A stretch of 64,000 nt of DNA. Origin: Apostichopus japonicus (Eukaryota; Echinodermata; Holothuroidea; Aspidochirotida; Stichopodidae). The notes under the pieces were generated by a model. The model had not been told where the DNA came from. It searched no databases and saw nothing but the letters and a program-made list of their open reading frames with translations. The position numbers were made by a program, and so were the translations under genes. Positions 13,030-24,919 of the stretch are shown piece after piece (position 1 is the first letter of the stretch; each line of letters opens with the position of its first letter). The stretch is taken from positions 2,540,501 through 2,604,500 of the forward strand of contig NC_092573.1 in assembly GCF_037975245.1 (NCBI RefSeq). The letters run 5' to 3'.

Positions 13030-16000
13030 GTAGTTATTAAGACAACCTTGCGTTTAGAACTAATCGTAGACCTAATTTAAGTATAACTATGCTTGAAGAA
13101 TGCACCATTTCATGTCTGCAATTTAATTGTTAAGAGGGAGGGCCTCCACACCCTCTATATGGGAGGGGTCAAACCCCGCCTGTATAAAATCATTGCTTTG
13201 CCTCTGCATCCCCACCCCCACCCCATTCTCCCCGAAAACCTTTATTTCAAACCAAGAAGCTTACTCCATTTTACTGTTCGGGATCGGACGCGAAAGAAGG
13301 GAAGTGTTATTATTGTGCATTCACAGTGTTTATTGACTGGGGCTTAATTCCCAAGACCCGGGAAACCATCGTGAGCATGTCACGCAGTCGTTTTAAGTAC
13401 CAGCTTTTAATTGGTGAATGCCAGGGCAGGTGAGAAGATGGGGTAGGGGATGAAGAGGGGGTCCTGGATCAATAATAAGTGTTACATGTGTCATCTGGAT
13501 GAGGAGTACCAGGACGGTGTCGAGCATGGTGGTTGCCCTCACGTCTCAATATGAGTCTGTTAATTTAAGAAGTCTGTATGGTTGTAGGTTCGAAAACGCA
13601 GATACGCTAAACGTCACTGATTTAGTGGCTGATTATGGATCACATATTCCAAAATACATGAACGTTGCTGTTAAAAGTTGCAAGCAAAACACTAGCGACA
13701 GGTCGCACACTCATGTAAGAATGGTGGCCACCAACCTCGTGGGTACAATAATCGCATTTAGTAATTGACAGATATTCCACTTTTTGAAACATTGTAAAGT
13801 GGAAACATTTATTTCGGCTGCAGGAGGCGATGCTCTATATACCATTACTGTAACGTACATGTGTCACGAACATAGTATTAATATACATACTGGGGATCAT
13901 AAATTATAAATTAATTTCGGAAGTCGCGAATTTTACTACACTTTTAGAGAATATGTATACATGTTATTGATGTCTCTTCTGACTAACTCTCATTACACAT
14001 AAGTACCTAAGCTTCATGTAACACTAGCTGTTTATAGACTAGAAATCCATTAATGACCTTTTATTGTGAGTGTAAACACTCAATCTTTGAGGGCTAATAT
14101 CTCTTCATCACTATACGCCCTCCAATAAAAGTGAAATTAACTCTACAGAGAGTGTAATATGTAAACTGTTATTTAACACGCTTTCGACGAAAAGTAAGAG
14201 TGTATAGTTGAGGTGAGCATCAATCATGTTTTCAGCCACAATTTAATAACTTACACCAGGATTCCAATTTTCTAGACTGGGATAGTATGTTGATGAAGGT
14301 GATGGCGTACACATGATTGTAAGGTTGGGCGGTTCGGGGACCTGAACTTTCATGGAAGTGCTTGCTAGACAAGAACCAAGGGTTTTATAAAGAATGGGTT
14401 GCTGCTGTCCGGGTTATTGAATCCGACTCCCATGTATGGAGGGGTGGGGTTGGTCTGGGCCTTCCCCACAAAAACTTAAAAATTAATACGTCAAGTCGCG
14501 CATTCTGAGGCATATTTTGACTTCAAAAGTAGGTCTATAACAGTAGCTCTTAACACAAGGTTATGCTTATAAATTATAATTAAATTCAAACTCTCCACGA
14601 ATTGATTTAAGTAGGGACCTGAATTTTTATGGTATAGGATCAGAGGAGAATCACAGATTCATAAAGGAGGGGTGTTGCCATTGGACAATGACTACCATCT
14701 AGGCGGGGGGGGGGGGGGGGTCTGGCTAAATGTAGCTCTAAATGCAGTGTTGTAACAATAAATACTTTGTACGAGATTGAAAAAGGGGAGAGGGGTGGAG
14801 GGGAGGGGAGGAGGAGGGGGAAGCGAAGTGTATACCCGTAGTAGTGGTATAATTCTTCCCCGGCTGAATGCAAATATTTACCGACTGAACCATATTCTCC
14901 CGACTGGCGATGGTAAGCGAGGGGGGGCGACTATTACCAACGCCCTCCCTCCTCTCTTTGCTCTCACCGCACTGGGAGAAGGATAAGAAATGCTACGAAA
15001 GATGCTTCGAAAGATGTAAAGATTTCCTTCAGATTTCCTTCAAAAACAATTGATGTATACATATAATGCTATACATCTGCACGCCTAGTTAAAAGCCTCT
15101 CGTGAAAGAAATGGATTGCAAGGCTCCACGACGACCACTGTAGGAGACAGATGAAAAATGATTTAGTCATAAACAGAGGTTTGCTGAATCTGGTCCAGTT
15201 CAGGATGTCTGTGTGAATGGTCAATTTTACCATTCAACGAAGTTGTTGACTGGACAATTCGTTGTATCAGTCAATAAGTTGACCATATTGTTAAACAGAG
15301 AATGGACGGGGCATGGCTTGCAGAAAACCAATTCAACTGTTTTCTTAAAGACAAAAATCCTTAGGTCAACACCCCTCACCAAACACCCCCTCCCATATAA
15401 ATTACCCATCTCCCATCCCTGCTAAGATTTTTTTTATATAGAAACCTCCAGAAGTACATTCCTGCTTTAACAAAGGATAAACAAAACGGACATTGAATGG
15501 TCTGCTGCTTTGGAAACTGCAGAAGGAAAAAAAAGGTGTAAATTTGTTGGCGGTGGCTGACCAATTCTCTTTGTCTTTTTGGCGTTTTTTTGTGTGTGCT
15601 GTGTGTGTCGGCAATATTACTGATTGCCTCTTATATCCTGTGTAGGAAAGGTAAGTGAGACATGAGATCAAATTAACATCTCCTGCAAACATCACGATTA
15701 TATTAAATTAAATATCGAGTGTTGATAACTTAATTACCGCACGGCTTGTTATTCACCTGGCACTCACTCTCTTAGCGTTAAAATATCTATCTTGAAAAGC
15801 TATTACCGAAACTGTTCACGGAAGACGGAATCAAGAGCTGGTTCAACTTAGACTCGAAAGGGAAACACGGTCGGTTAAACAGAAATTTGGCTAATCAATC
15901 CCCTTCCTCAATAGATGTCATCAAGATGGCTGATTAATCGATAAACTTCTTTTTTTGGCCAAGATCACTTCTCAAACGATTACTTCCTTGTACTTCTATC

Positions 16001-17500
16001 ACCTCTGAAATAGGCGGGGTATGTGTTGATGACGTCATCAAGCCGCATGGTGTAAACAGATTTGTAGGGCGCTGATCTTAATTACTAATGACACATACAC
16101 GTCCGGATTAAGCAACGTTATATGTGACTCTTCTATATCAACATTCGACCTACTGTAACCTAAAGCAGTTTATAGACTGTGGGTCTGCACATTTGCACTT
16201 CTTGACACGGTATATGTACTTAAAAGATACTATATTATCGTTTAGATGATTGTTAGAAATTTCAGCATAAACTTCAACATGCAAAAAAAAAAAAAAATAA
16301 ATATAAATAAATAAAAAGAAATAAAGGGAAAATGCAACGGTATACAATATGCACGTATATGCAGAGTTCAAAGAAGAATCAGATCGTATGAAGAAATTGT
16401 TAAATACCTTCACTGACTTCACTTAATATCATTATTTTAGTTGTAGTGTAATCTTTAATTTATAAGAAATGTTTATAGTCCGTTGCTTCGTCCAAGTCCA
16501 GATATCGATTCTAAAACAACAGAACAGTTGGTATTAAGTCTATATGTTTTGTTTTGTCGCTATAGGTTGGCTGTATGTTCACAAAGTATTAATTAGTATA
16601 TAGTTTTATATGTTTTTCTTTCTGTATCATAGAGTTTAGAAAACGATTCTGTGTTACAAAGTAATCGTTCCACTTTTGCTCTGATACTGTTTATATTGTT
16701 TACCACCAGTTTCGTGTTACGGAACATACGTCTCTTAATACGATGTATTTCGTGTGTCATGAAAGGAGCACCATGACAGGCAATGATTGGTCAACGAGTC
16801 TCAAACTCCAATGTCTTGAAACATTTAACCACGGGAACTCAACTGCATGCACCGAGGGACACATCCACCATCTTTTCACTGGGCAAGGGTTGGGGGGGGG
16901 GGGTGGTAGGGTGTTATGTCGTCCATGGAGGGGTCTGAGGGGATGGTTCTAAAATTTCTTTCAGAATTTTATGTAAAATGTCAGGTGCTTAGATGCAAAA
17001 TTGTGCTATATTTTGCCAAGTTTGAAACAATGTTGAAGAATTTTCAACTGTACACTAAGATATTTTGTAATATTCTGTTGTGTGTGTAAGTGGGCTATGG
17101 GGATCGGGTCGGGTGAGCCTCCTTGATTGTATTCTTAGGGCTTAAGTCCCCTCCTCCCTTCCGGCCTGAAGTATTTGTTGTTGCACCTGCACTGCTCCGA
17201 ACACTGCAACCTAACTAAGACAATGGAGTCTCATGCACCGTCTAGAGGTATCTTACTCTATAGGTTTTCTGTCAACCCTTCCCATCCATATACTTCGTCA
17301 TGTTAGGGTTATTTTCGACATGTCCAATGTATACAACACTGCCTTAGCAATATAGCCAGGTAAAACGGCGGGAAAAATGAAGCAATCTGCAGAAGTTAAG
17401 TGCATATACGGCTGGCTGCAGGTTGTACATGTTCGGTTAAAATTCGTCGATTCAACATATAAATTGTTGTTTCATTTATTTATTTATTCATTCATTCATT
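13030..17500. other. Intergenic DNA, no gene seen
   Basis: AT-rich sequence with G/C tracts near 14704-14720 (about 17 G) and 16890-16901, and an A-rich run near 16283-16297. The ORF at 13499-13768 (89 codons) resembles no family I recognise. No splice-supported coding exon was found on either strand. Confidence 0.55.
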
Positions 17501-17519
17501 TATTATTTATGTTTATTTC

Positions 17520-18600
17520 TGATTTGCGCATGCCCGTAAATAGTAGTATGTTGTTTATCCTACAATTAATTATTTTTTAAGAAGTTGTCATGACGTTTGG
17601 CTCACTGTTATATTTAGTCACATATACTTTAAGTTTTAACCGAATCGAGAGGGAGTTTTGGAAATCTAAAGGTTACGGTATTTGCAAGACATTCAAGATA
17701 TTCTCACGATATTTCACTGCCAATTATTGCATATTTATTGGTTCAAATTCGACGGTCGTTTGTTAAGTCAACAATTGGTTGGTTAATATAATACAATCAC
17801 ATATACTTTCAAACTGTTAAATTAAAGGAAGTTTTTCGGGAGCTTATTGAATCATGATGTTTCAACGAGTTTGATTTCTTCTTTACATGCTTTTCTCACG
17901 ATAATTGATACTGTAGGATCGACGTGATGTCGTACTACTAATAGTACTATTGGTTCAGATTGGACTGTCGAATTGTTTTCTTATTCTTCGTATTTCTTGC
18001 ACAAGCAGACGACCAATGCGCATAGGCCTACATATACATCTGAGGTATACTTAACAACGACATAGGTTATGTGTTTTATTAAGGAAGTCATCGAGGCGTT
18101 TGATTAATATAGTCACACACTACTTACAATCGTTAGGTTGATAATAAGTTTTGGGATTATATTGAATACCTGTTTGGTTTCTGTCTTTTTTGTTGTTGTT
18201 ATTTTCTCACGATAATTGATGTGTAATCGTCGAAGTGATACTGCACTATTGAACGTGAAGTATATTTATTTACGTCAATTCACCGATGGTCATGACTGTC
18301 AAATTGTTGACTAGTTTTTCTTTTTTATTTCTTTCTTTGCGCATGCGCACGACCAGTGGGTATCGTTCTGTTACTTATGTAGTTTATATATAAACCTTAC
18401 ATAGGTATATGTTATTAAAGGAAATTATCCAAGCTATGATGACTTACTATATTGCTCAGAGATTTTGATTTGTTAAATATGAAGAAGTTTTGGTATTTAT
18501 TGAATGGTATTAGGCCCTACGTTTGATTTCATTTTGTTTCTTGTTTGCTTATTTTCCCACGATAATTATTGCTGGAGTGTTGACGTTATATTGCTCCGCT
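17520..18600. repeat. Degenerate tandem array, units about 190-350 bp
   Basis: A motif close to CTCACGATAATTGAT recurs at about 17703, 17895, 18206 and 18556. Related segments recur around it in the same order: an ATTAATATAGTCACA-like stretch, a poly-T tract, TTGCGCATGC with ACGACCA, and ACTGTCGAATTGTT. The units are clearly related but strongly diverged and unequal in length, so this looks like an old local duplication series. Confidence 0.65.
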
Positions 18601-19093
18601 TAACTACCATTATCGACACTGTTAGCATTAATGCCCAGTTGCAAGTTGGCCGGGTGGGTGGGAGGAGGTAGGGGAGCTTGGCAATTAAGATTTACTACCG
18701 AAAGTAACGGTTCATATTGAAACATCGATTTGTGGTAAGGAAAGCCAACGTGCAAAGCATAAAGCCATATTTCAACGAATGTACCATGTTTTGATGAACA
18801 TAATGTTTGTAGGAAAAATTTAGTGCAAAAACTTTCAGAAGGGGGGGGGGGGGCGGAGAAGTACCCTGCTGACAATGCTATAACCAAGTTGGTGTAGATC
18901 CGGGACTCGGCCATTGTGATAGGTACTCCGGTCATTCCTACTCATCAGTTCGGCGAAAATATGAAAGGTCTACCCCTCCCCGCCTTCTCCCCTTACTTTA
19001 ATCCCCCTATCTACACCCTTAACTCTTTTAATGTTGCTCCCGATGTATAACCATACTCCCTGTGGTGAGGTGGGTACTGTGACAGTAAAGGTA

Positions 19094-19254
<161 letters not shown>

Positions 19255-19283
19255 TGATAAAAAAAATAATAATAATATTTTAT

Positions 19284-19306
19284 GTATATATATATGTATA
19301 TATATA

Positions 19307-19376
<70 letters not shown>
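19284..19376. repeat. (TA)n microsatellite
   Basis: About 90 bp of nearly pure TA with a few interruptions, immediately after the (GAT)n tract and a short AAT-rich bridge. Confidence 0.97.
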
Positions 19377-19379
<3 letters not shown>

Positions 19380-21325
19380 GTATCATATTAATGTAATAAG
19401 TTTCTCCTGTCCTCTGCACCACTACACATCATTGGGCCCTCATCGTAATAAGATCATTGTATATTACGGATTAAGTTTCACCTCCTGGGTTAGATTGTAT
19501 GGTAGATGACACTGCATATCATTGCATTCTTCGAGATTTCTTGAAAGGTGTTTTTTAACCTCTACTTCTTAGGTATCATTATTGCCATAATATGAGACGG
19601 TGATATTCATAATTTTAAGAGAACACAGTGGTTCTAATTGCTATGTTCATGACACAGGATGATCACGGCGGTGTGACACACTGAATTTAGATCACAACCA
19701 AACAATGTTTCTTTCTCTTTCATCAATTTTAAAGGAGACACAAACCAAACCATTTTTATCTTCTTGCTGATATGACAGATATATTTGTGAGGAGAAACTA
19801 CCTTAAACAGCCAATGAACCCCTTTTCCTTATGGGAGATATCATAGTTTTAAATCGGTGAAGACCAAGGAGTCGTCATTTTCTAAATATGCGATATCATA
19901 GTGCCACAATCTATAGGATTTGAAATCTTTTACTTACTCTGTTCCCCCCCCCCCCACCCCCGTTCCGTATTTACAAGTTAGAAAATGTTACACAGTGTTG
20001 CCAATGAAACACATGCCATTATCAGGGTATGTTAAGAAATGCAATAGTTTAGATTCAACATTTGCAAAACCCATCTCCACATATAGATTGATGCACATGT
20101 GGCTCGATGATGTCATAGACTTGATCAAGTCTCAAACCTTGTGTGTGAAGGATCATTAAATCTTTATAGGATATCTCCAAAATGGAATACATAACATTTT
20201 TCTTAGCTGCATGGGTAAGTTGTTCATGACAGTTAGTTGAGGAGCTGACGTCATAATCACATTGTCGTATTCTATGCATTTAGCTTATTTTACAAGTGAA
20301 AATGGTGAATGTCTGATTCATTGGACTAAGACCTTTCTAGCCCTATCAACCTCACCCCTCCACCCTCCACCCTCCTCCCCCTCAAAACGAATCATTTAAT
20401 GGTATGGTAAATATTGGCCCAACATGTTAGAATGTAAGAGTTTTCACAATATTTTCCTGGAAATTCTGACTTTGTTTAATGAGGCAATTATAACTGTTGC
20501 AGGAATACCAACAGGTGGCGCTATTAATGTTTATTGTAAGTACGAACATAGCTAATCGTCATTTGACATAGCATTCTAAATACCGTGCACTGTTGACCTT
20601 TACTATATACGCACATAACAATACCGTCGAAACCGTACTATTTAGTCCGTGTTAATTGTACGTGTTTATTGAGTACGGATGTCGCATGGCTTTTATCCTT
20701 ATTACAATACACTGTATATAATTTACACGTAATCAACAACCAACAACAAGCTTCCTGGGAAGTTGTTGAATTTTGAGGGAAAAAAAGACTAAGAGGACAT
20801 TATGTCGTACTAGTAGAAGATAATTTGTATTCGAGCAGGTGTGAACTAGGCAGGAAGTATTCCTATTGTATATAGTGACCATTATCGACATAGTTCACAT
20901 CAGCACCCTGGGTTATTGTTATTCTCGTCTATATTCCAAACAGATCACAGGAAGTTCTTCATATTGCTTCGTTGTATTATATCCTTGATAAGTTGGAAAT
21001 AATTCAGAATCTTATTGTTTTCGGTCAGTGAGCATAATAATCCTTGTAAATATGGTAACATAATTATCCGACATAATCGGATGTCGGTTAATCGATTTAT
21101 TGAGAAGAATTCATCCAACAATATTTTATGAATTATTGTATTGATCAAACTAAAAAAGAAAATGAAACCGTATTTTCAAAGAATACAGTAGTTTAAGGAA
21201 AAGACGACCACGCAAATAATCTTCTCTACTATTCTAAAATATCTAGACCTATATTTATTCCACTATCTATCGTGTTTACTGACAAATTTGTCCTGCATGC
21301 GTATCAAAAGAAAGAAGGGGCAAAA

Positions 21326-21352
21326 AGGTCAAAGGTCACAGGTCACAGGTCA
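21326..21352 (+). promoter_or_regulatory. Four AGGTCA half-sites in DR1 spacing
   Basis: AGGTCA occurs at 21326, 21333, 21340 and 21347, each separated by one base. AGGTCA direct repeats spaced by one (DR1) are the known binding pattern of RXR, HNF4 and COUP-TF type nuclear receptors. It lies about 14 kb upstream of Groucho. It could also be a chance 7-bp microsatellite. Confidence 0.55.
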
Positions 21353-22469
21353 CATGCAGCAAATGACGTAACCATATTAAATACCCTCGTTGCTAATGTA
21401 TGTCCGGCTAACCGTCGTGTTATTTTGATACACGTTTGAAAGTAAATTGAAATTGTAAAATAAATTGTAGTAATCTGAGCACAAAAAAATCCCCTCCCCT
21501 CCCTCACAAAATGATACAATTAAATTCGAGTATAGGTAACTCGCCAATCCTCGGAAATGAAATTAATGAAATTGGATTAGACTCTGCTGAGTCTGCTCAG
21601 CGACGCAAATGAGTCTACTCGCATAAAAATAGGAAAATGCCACGGCTGTTATATTTTCCTCCCTTCCTACATACGCTTCACAGGAACGAATCGCACGAAT
21701 CGCTCATATCGTGATCATATATGCGTACGGGACCATTTCAGTTTGGGGGGGGGGGCAGAAACTTTTTGCCCGAAAGTTCCCGTGACACTATCTAAGCGGA
21801 GCGCCACCATCGGTTGGCGCGTGGCGTATATACAAGAATTATTTTTGGCAAAAGATGCCTCTCAGATTGCCGGAAATGGCCCTTCTGAGGCCTTGCATCT
21901 AAACATTCTTTATTTTATAATCTCACGTTTTAGAAATTTTCACTTCCCCAAAAATTGGTAAATTAGAAGAAGAAAAAATGGTAACATCACTTTGAAGGGG
22001 AAAAATAGGACAGTATATTTTTTTTGAGCTCCTATTTAGTTACCGTATTTATTATTTTAACACAGTACTCAGCTACCTCCAGAAAAACATACATTGTTCA
22101 ACGACACGTAGGCGGGATAATGTCGCTGTGTCGAGACTGCAATTTGTCTCACAAAAAAGTATAAAAAATAACAAAGAATACGATAACCTGTACTTCTTGG
22201 CTTCTAGGCACTCCCCCCCCCCCCCCCCCCACCATCCATGAACAAGAAAACGTTTCTTATATACACTCATGTCGGGGATGTCTAGGTATACAGTTGACTA
22301 TAGTTAGACAAATTTTTGATAGTGCAAAAAGCGTGGTAGCCCACATGAGCTGCGCTTACGATGGTGTTACACGGAAATATTAGGGCAACATGATGCTAAA
22401 TAAAGAAAATCATTAGGCTTATATTAATATTAATGTCACAAAACAAATAACATAAAACGCTCTCCACAG

Positions 22470-22625
22470 AATTGTCGGGCAAAAATTTGAAAAAGATTCG
22501 GGCAAGCTACTGCATATTTACATATACATATATATATTTTTTTCTCCTCTTAGGCTGCCCGAATTTTTCAGGACTTTTGCCCGAATTTCTTGTCCTCTGG
22601 AAATTTGGGGGGGGGGGCAGTCTGC
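22470..22625. repeat. Inverted repeat built on GCCCGAATTTTT, with poly-G tail
   Basis: The left arm at about 22474-22510 contains CGGGCAAAAATTTGAAAAAG and TTCGGGCAAGC. The right arm at about 22553-22592 contains GCTGCCCGAATTTTTCAGG and TTTTGCCCGAATTTCTTG, roughly its reverse complement. A TA-rich loop separates them and a poly-G/GCAG tail follows. A related poly-G plus TTTTTGCCCGAAAG block lies at 21743-21775, so this is probably a dispersed repeat. Confidence 0.6.
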
Positions 22626-24652
22626 CCCCTGCGTTCTCATTTATCTCTGAGCAGGCCTATTGCTTTTGCGACATTTTGAAAGACCTCATATATTTTAGTT
22701 ACCCTTGAACGGAATTCCATCCAGCGACATAATAGTAGTTAATTTAGACCTGTTAAAACTAAAAAAAATCAGTGTTATTTAGAAGATGATTTGCTATTTT
22801 CTAGACAGTTATCTGATGATCATTTTAAGTGCTTACATGCTTTCGTCTTTTAATCTTTAACTTGTGAGACGCCGTGAATAGGACCTCTTTCCCAATACAC
22901 TTAGTAATCCATAACTTCCTGTGATCTAACAGGGTGAATTATATTGTCAATCTAACTGAAGATAGTTTAATTATCAAATTTGACGTCGAGGAAATTATGG
23001 TACATTAAAAACAATCCACAGCGGTGAAGGTGAACCCACTTTGTAAATTGATGGGTAACTTGGCACTGTCGCCTGAACATTGTTAATTACGGGTAACCCG
23101 GATGTCATTCATTTCTTTTCATCATAACCTGAAAGTTGGCGTTCAACGTCGTCTAATTAGATGTTGTTATGCACGTATAGACTAGTATTTTAAGTCAGTA
23201 TATGTTCCCTCATATAGTAACTATTCCCTATGAAGGTATATATGTTACTATATATGCCCGCATATGCTATATATAGTTCGGTAGTAATAACATATCCTAT
23301 ACCGCTATTGAATGGCATAGCCTATACTGGGCAACATTATCTCGTATTGGTGTATACATAGTATACTGTAAGAATATACCCTGTATATTCTACCATATGC
23401 ATATGGCATGTCATACAGTACACCGGACAGGCAACACACTGTATAAGAAAATTAATATATAACCGATATCATATAACACACCGTATATATATACCCGGTA
23501 TTCAGTTAAGACACTCTATATATCTGTATAACATGTCATCTATAGTTACATGCCCTATATGTATAACATGATCCATATCAGTAATATTATAGTGTATAGA
23601 TAGGTAACATATACCAACTTAGTATAGAATAAACCTAACAAATTATTAATTTTCAAGTCTTCCCAACACCCAGCGTCATAGCATAGAACCAGTCTGCACC
23701 AGGGACAAGATATATATACCCCCGCTGGTTACTAGCAATTCCACCGCAGTCGTATAATAGAATAATAAGATATATACATCTGCGGAAGGTCAAAAGTTTG
23801 TGACAAATTTTCAGCTTCTTATCTCAAGAAAGACTATTTTTTTCAGTTTCTCAATGTTATAAAAGGTATAAAAGACTAAGATTCCTATATTTCTTCAACC
23901 TTTACTACTTGTAATACATCTATATATCACTATGATTGGAGTTCGACATACTCTAAATATGACGTCATCGAACATCTTGTAGTTGAATTTGTAATGTTTT
24001 CAATGACAACTGCGCTGTTCATTTTGTTCAATAGATATAGGTTTTCGCTAATGCTGCATGATTCTAAAATATGAAATTGTATAGAATTTAACATATAACC
24101 GTTATTGAACCACATTGGTCTCATTAACAACACTGTTTTCGTCTATAACAAAAAAAAATGAAAAGAGAAACGTAATGGAAAGTAAGAGGTTTCACCACTG
24201 AGTGGCAATTTGACATCACACGTTGACAAAATGGTAACCCCTGACATGACTTTTAAACCACGATATCTCCCCTGAAGCGAAGCAAGATTTTTCTTAGCCT
24301 TATTGTAAAGTTTGAAGTTGTTCATCTTATAATACCTATACGTCTCGCGACAGTTGAGTTTGCCTCTCTTGTAACCTAGTGTCATATTGGGTGGTTCCCT
24401 TAGCAAGTTTGATCGGGTTTTAGCGTATGGAAAGAGGACATTTCTGACAGATATGTACATATTCATAAGTTTTGTAGGCAAACTTGAAAAGAAGTATATA
24501 CATACAGCCTGTGTGACAAACATGCGGTTGGTATCGTTGCCAATGACAATAGTGCTAAACATGACGTCACATACTGCAGAATAGATACCTGCAGTCTACT
24601 GAAGTGAGTTTAAGATTATGTGTTTGTTTAGTTCTTTTTAGTTGCTTAGGCT

Positions 24653-24719
24653 TTGGGGGAGTAGCTCATCACTAGCAATTCGCATACTGCAAGATCGACA
24701 TCTTGGGTTGAATCACACT
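24653..24719 (+). repeat. Decayed tRNA-like sequence (possible SINE head)
   Basis: GGGGGAGTAGCTCA resembles a tRNA 5' end with A box. About 50 bp on, TGGGTTGAATCAC resembles a degenerate B box. Pairing is poor, so a functional tRNA is unlikely. It could be the head of an old SINE. Confidence 0.35.
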
Positions 24720-24793
24720 TATGTTTTGGCATTATGTATGTTGGTTGGAATACAACCAGCTGAGTATAAATGTCATCAATATTGTCTCTATTA

Positions 24794-24902
24794 TACGGTG
24801 GCTTAATAGGGACATAGGAAAGAAAAAAACAGAGATAAAAAGGCAAAATTTTGAGATTTTGGGACACTTATTTGTTTCCTATGTCCCTATTAAGCCACCG
24901 TA
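24794..24902. mobile_element. Small hairpin MITE with 28-bp perfect inverted repeats
   Basis: The arms 24794-24821 and 24875-24902 are perfect reverse complements, with the core GGCTTAATAGGGACATAGG. A 53-bp AT-rich loop separates them. If the element proper is CGGTGG...CCACCG, it is flanked by TA on both sides, as expected for Tc1/mariner-type MITEs. There is no coding capacity. Confidence 0.75.
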
Positions 24903-24919
24903 CTATTATGCTTATTAAA

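Larger units (their letters stand above)
19400..24640. other. Intergenic DNA, no gene seen
   Basis: No conserved coding exon recognised. Visible structure: C tract near 19945-19955; four AGGTCA half-sites at 21326-21352; G tracts near 21744-21754 and 22607-22617; C tract near 22206-22222; inverted GCCCGAATTT repeats at 22470-22600; and a TATA-rich low-complexity stretch at about 23200-23630. Confidence 0.55.

Noticed and set aside
12656-13033. 125-codon His/Thr-rich ORF
   Set aside because: It bridges two CA-rich microsatellites and has no splice or similarity support.
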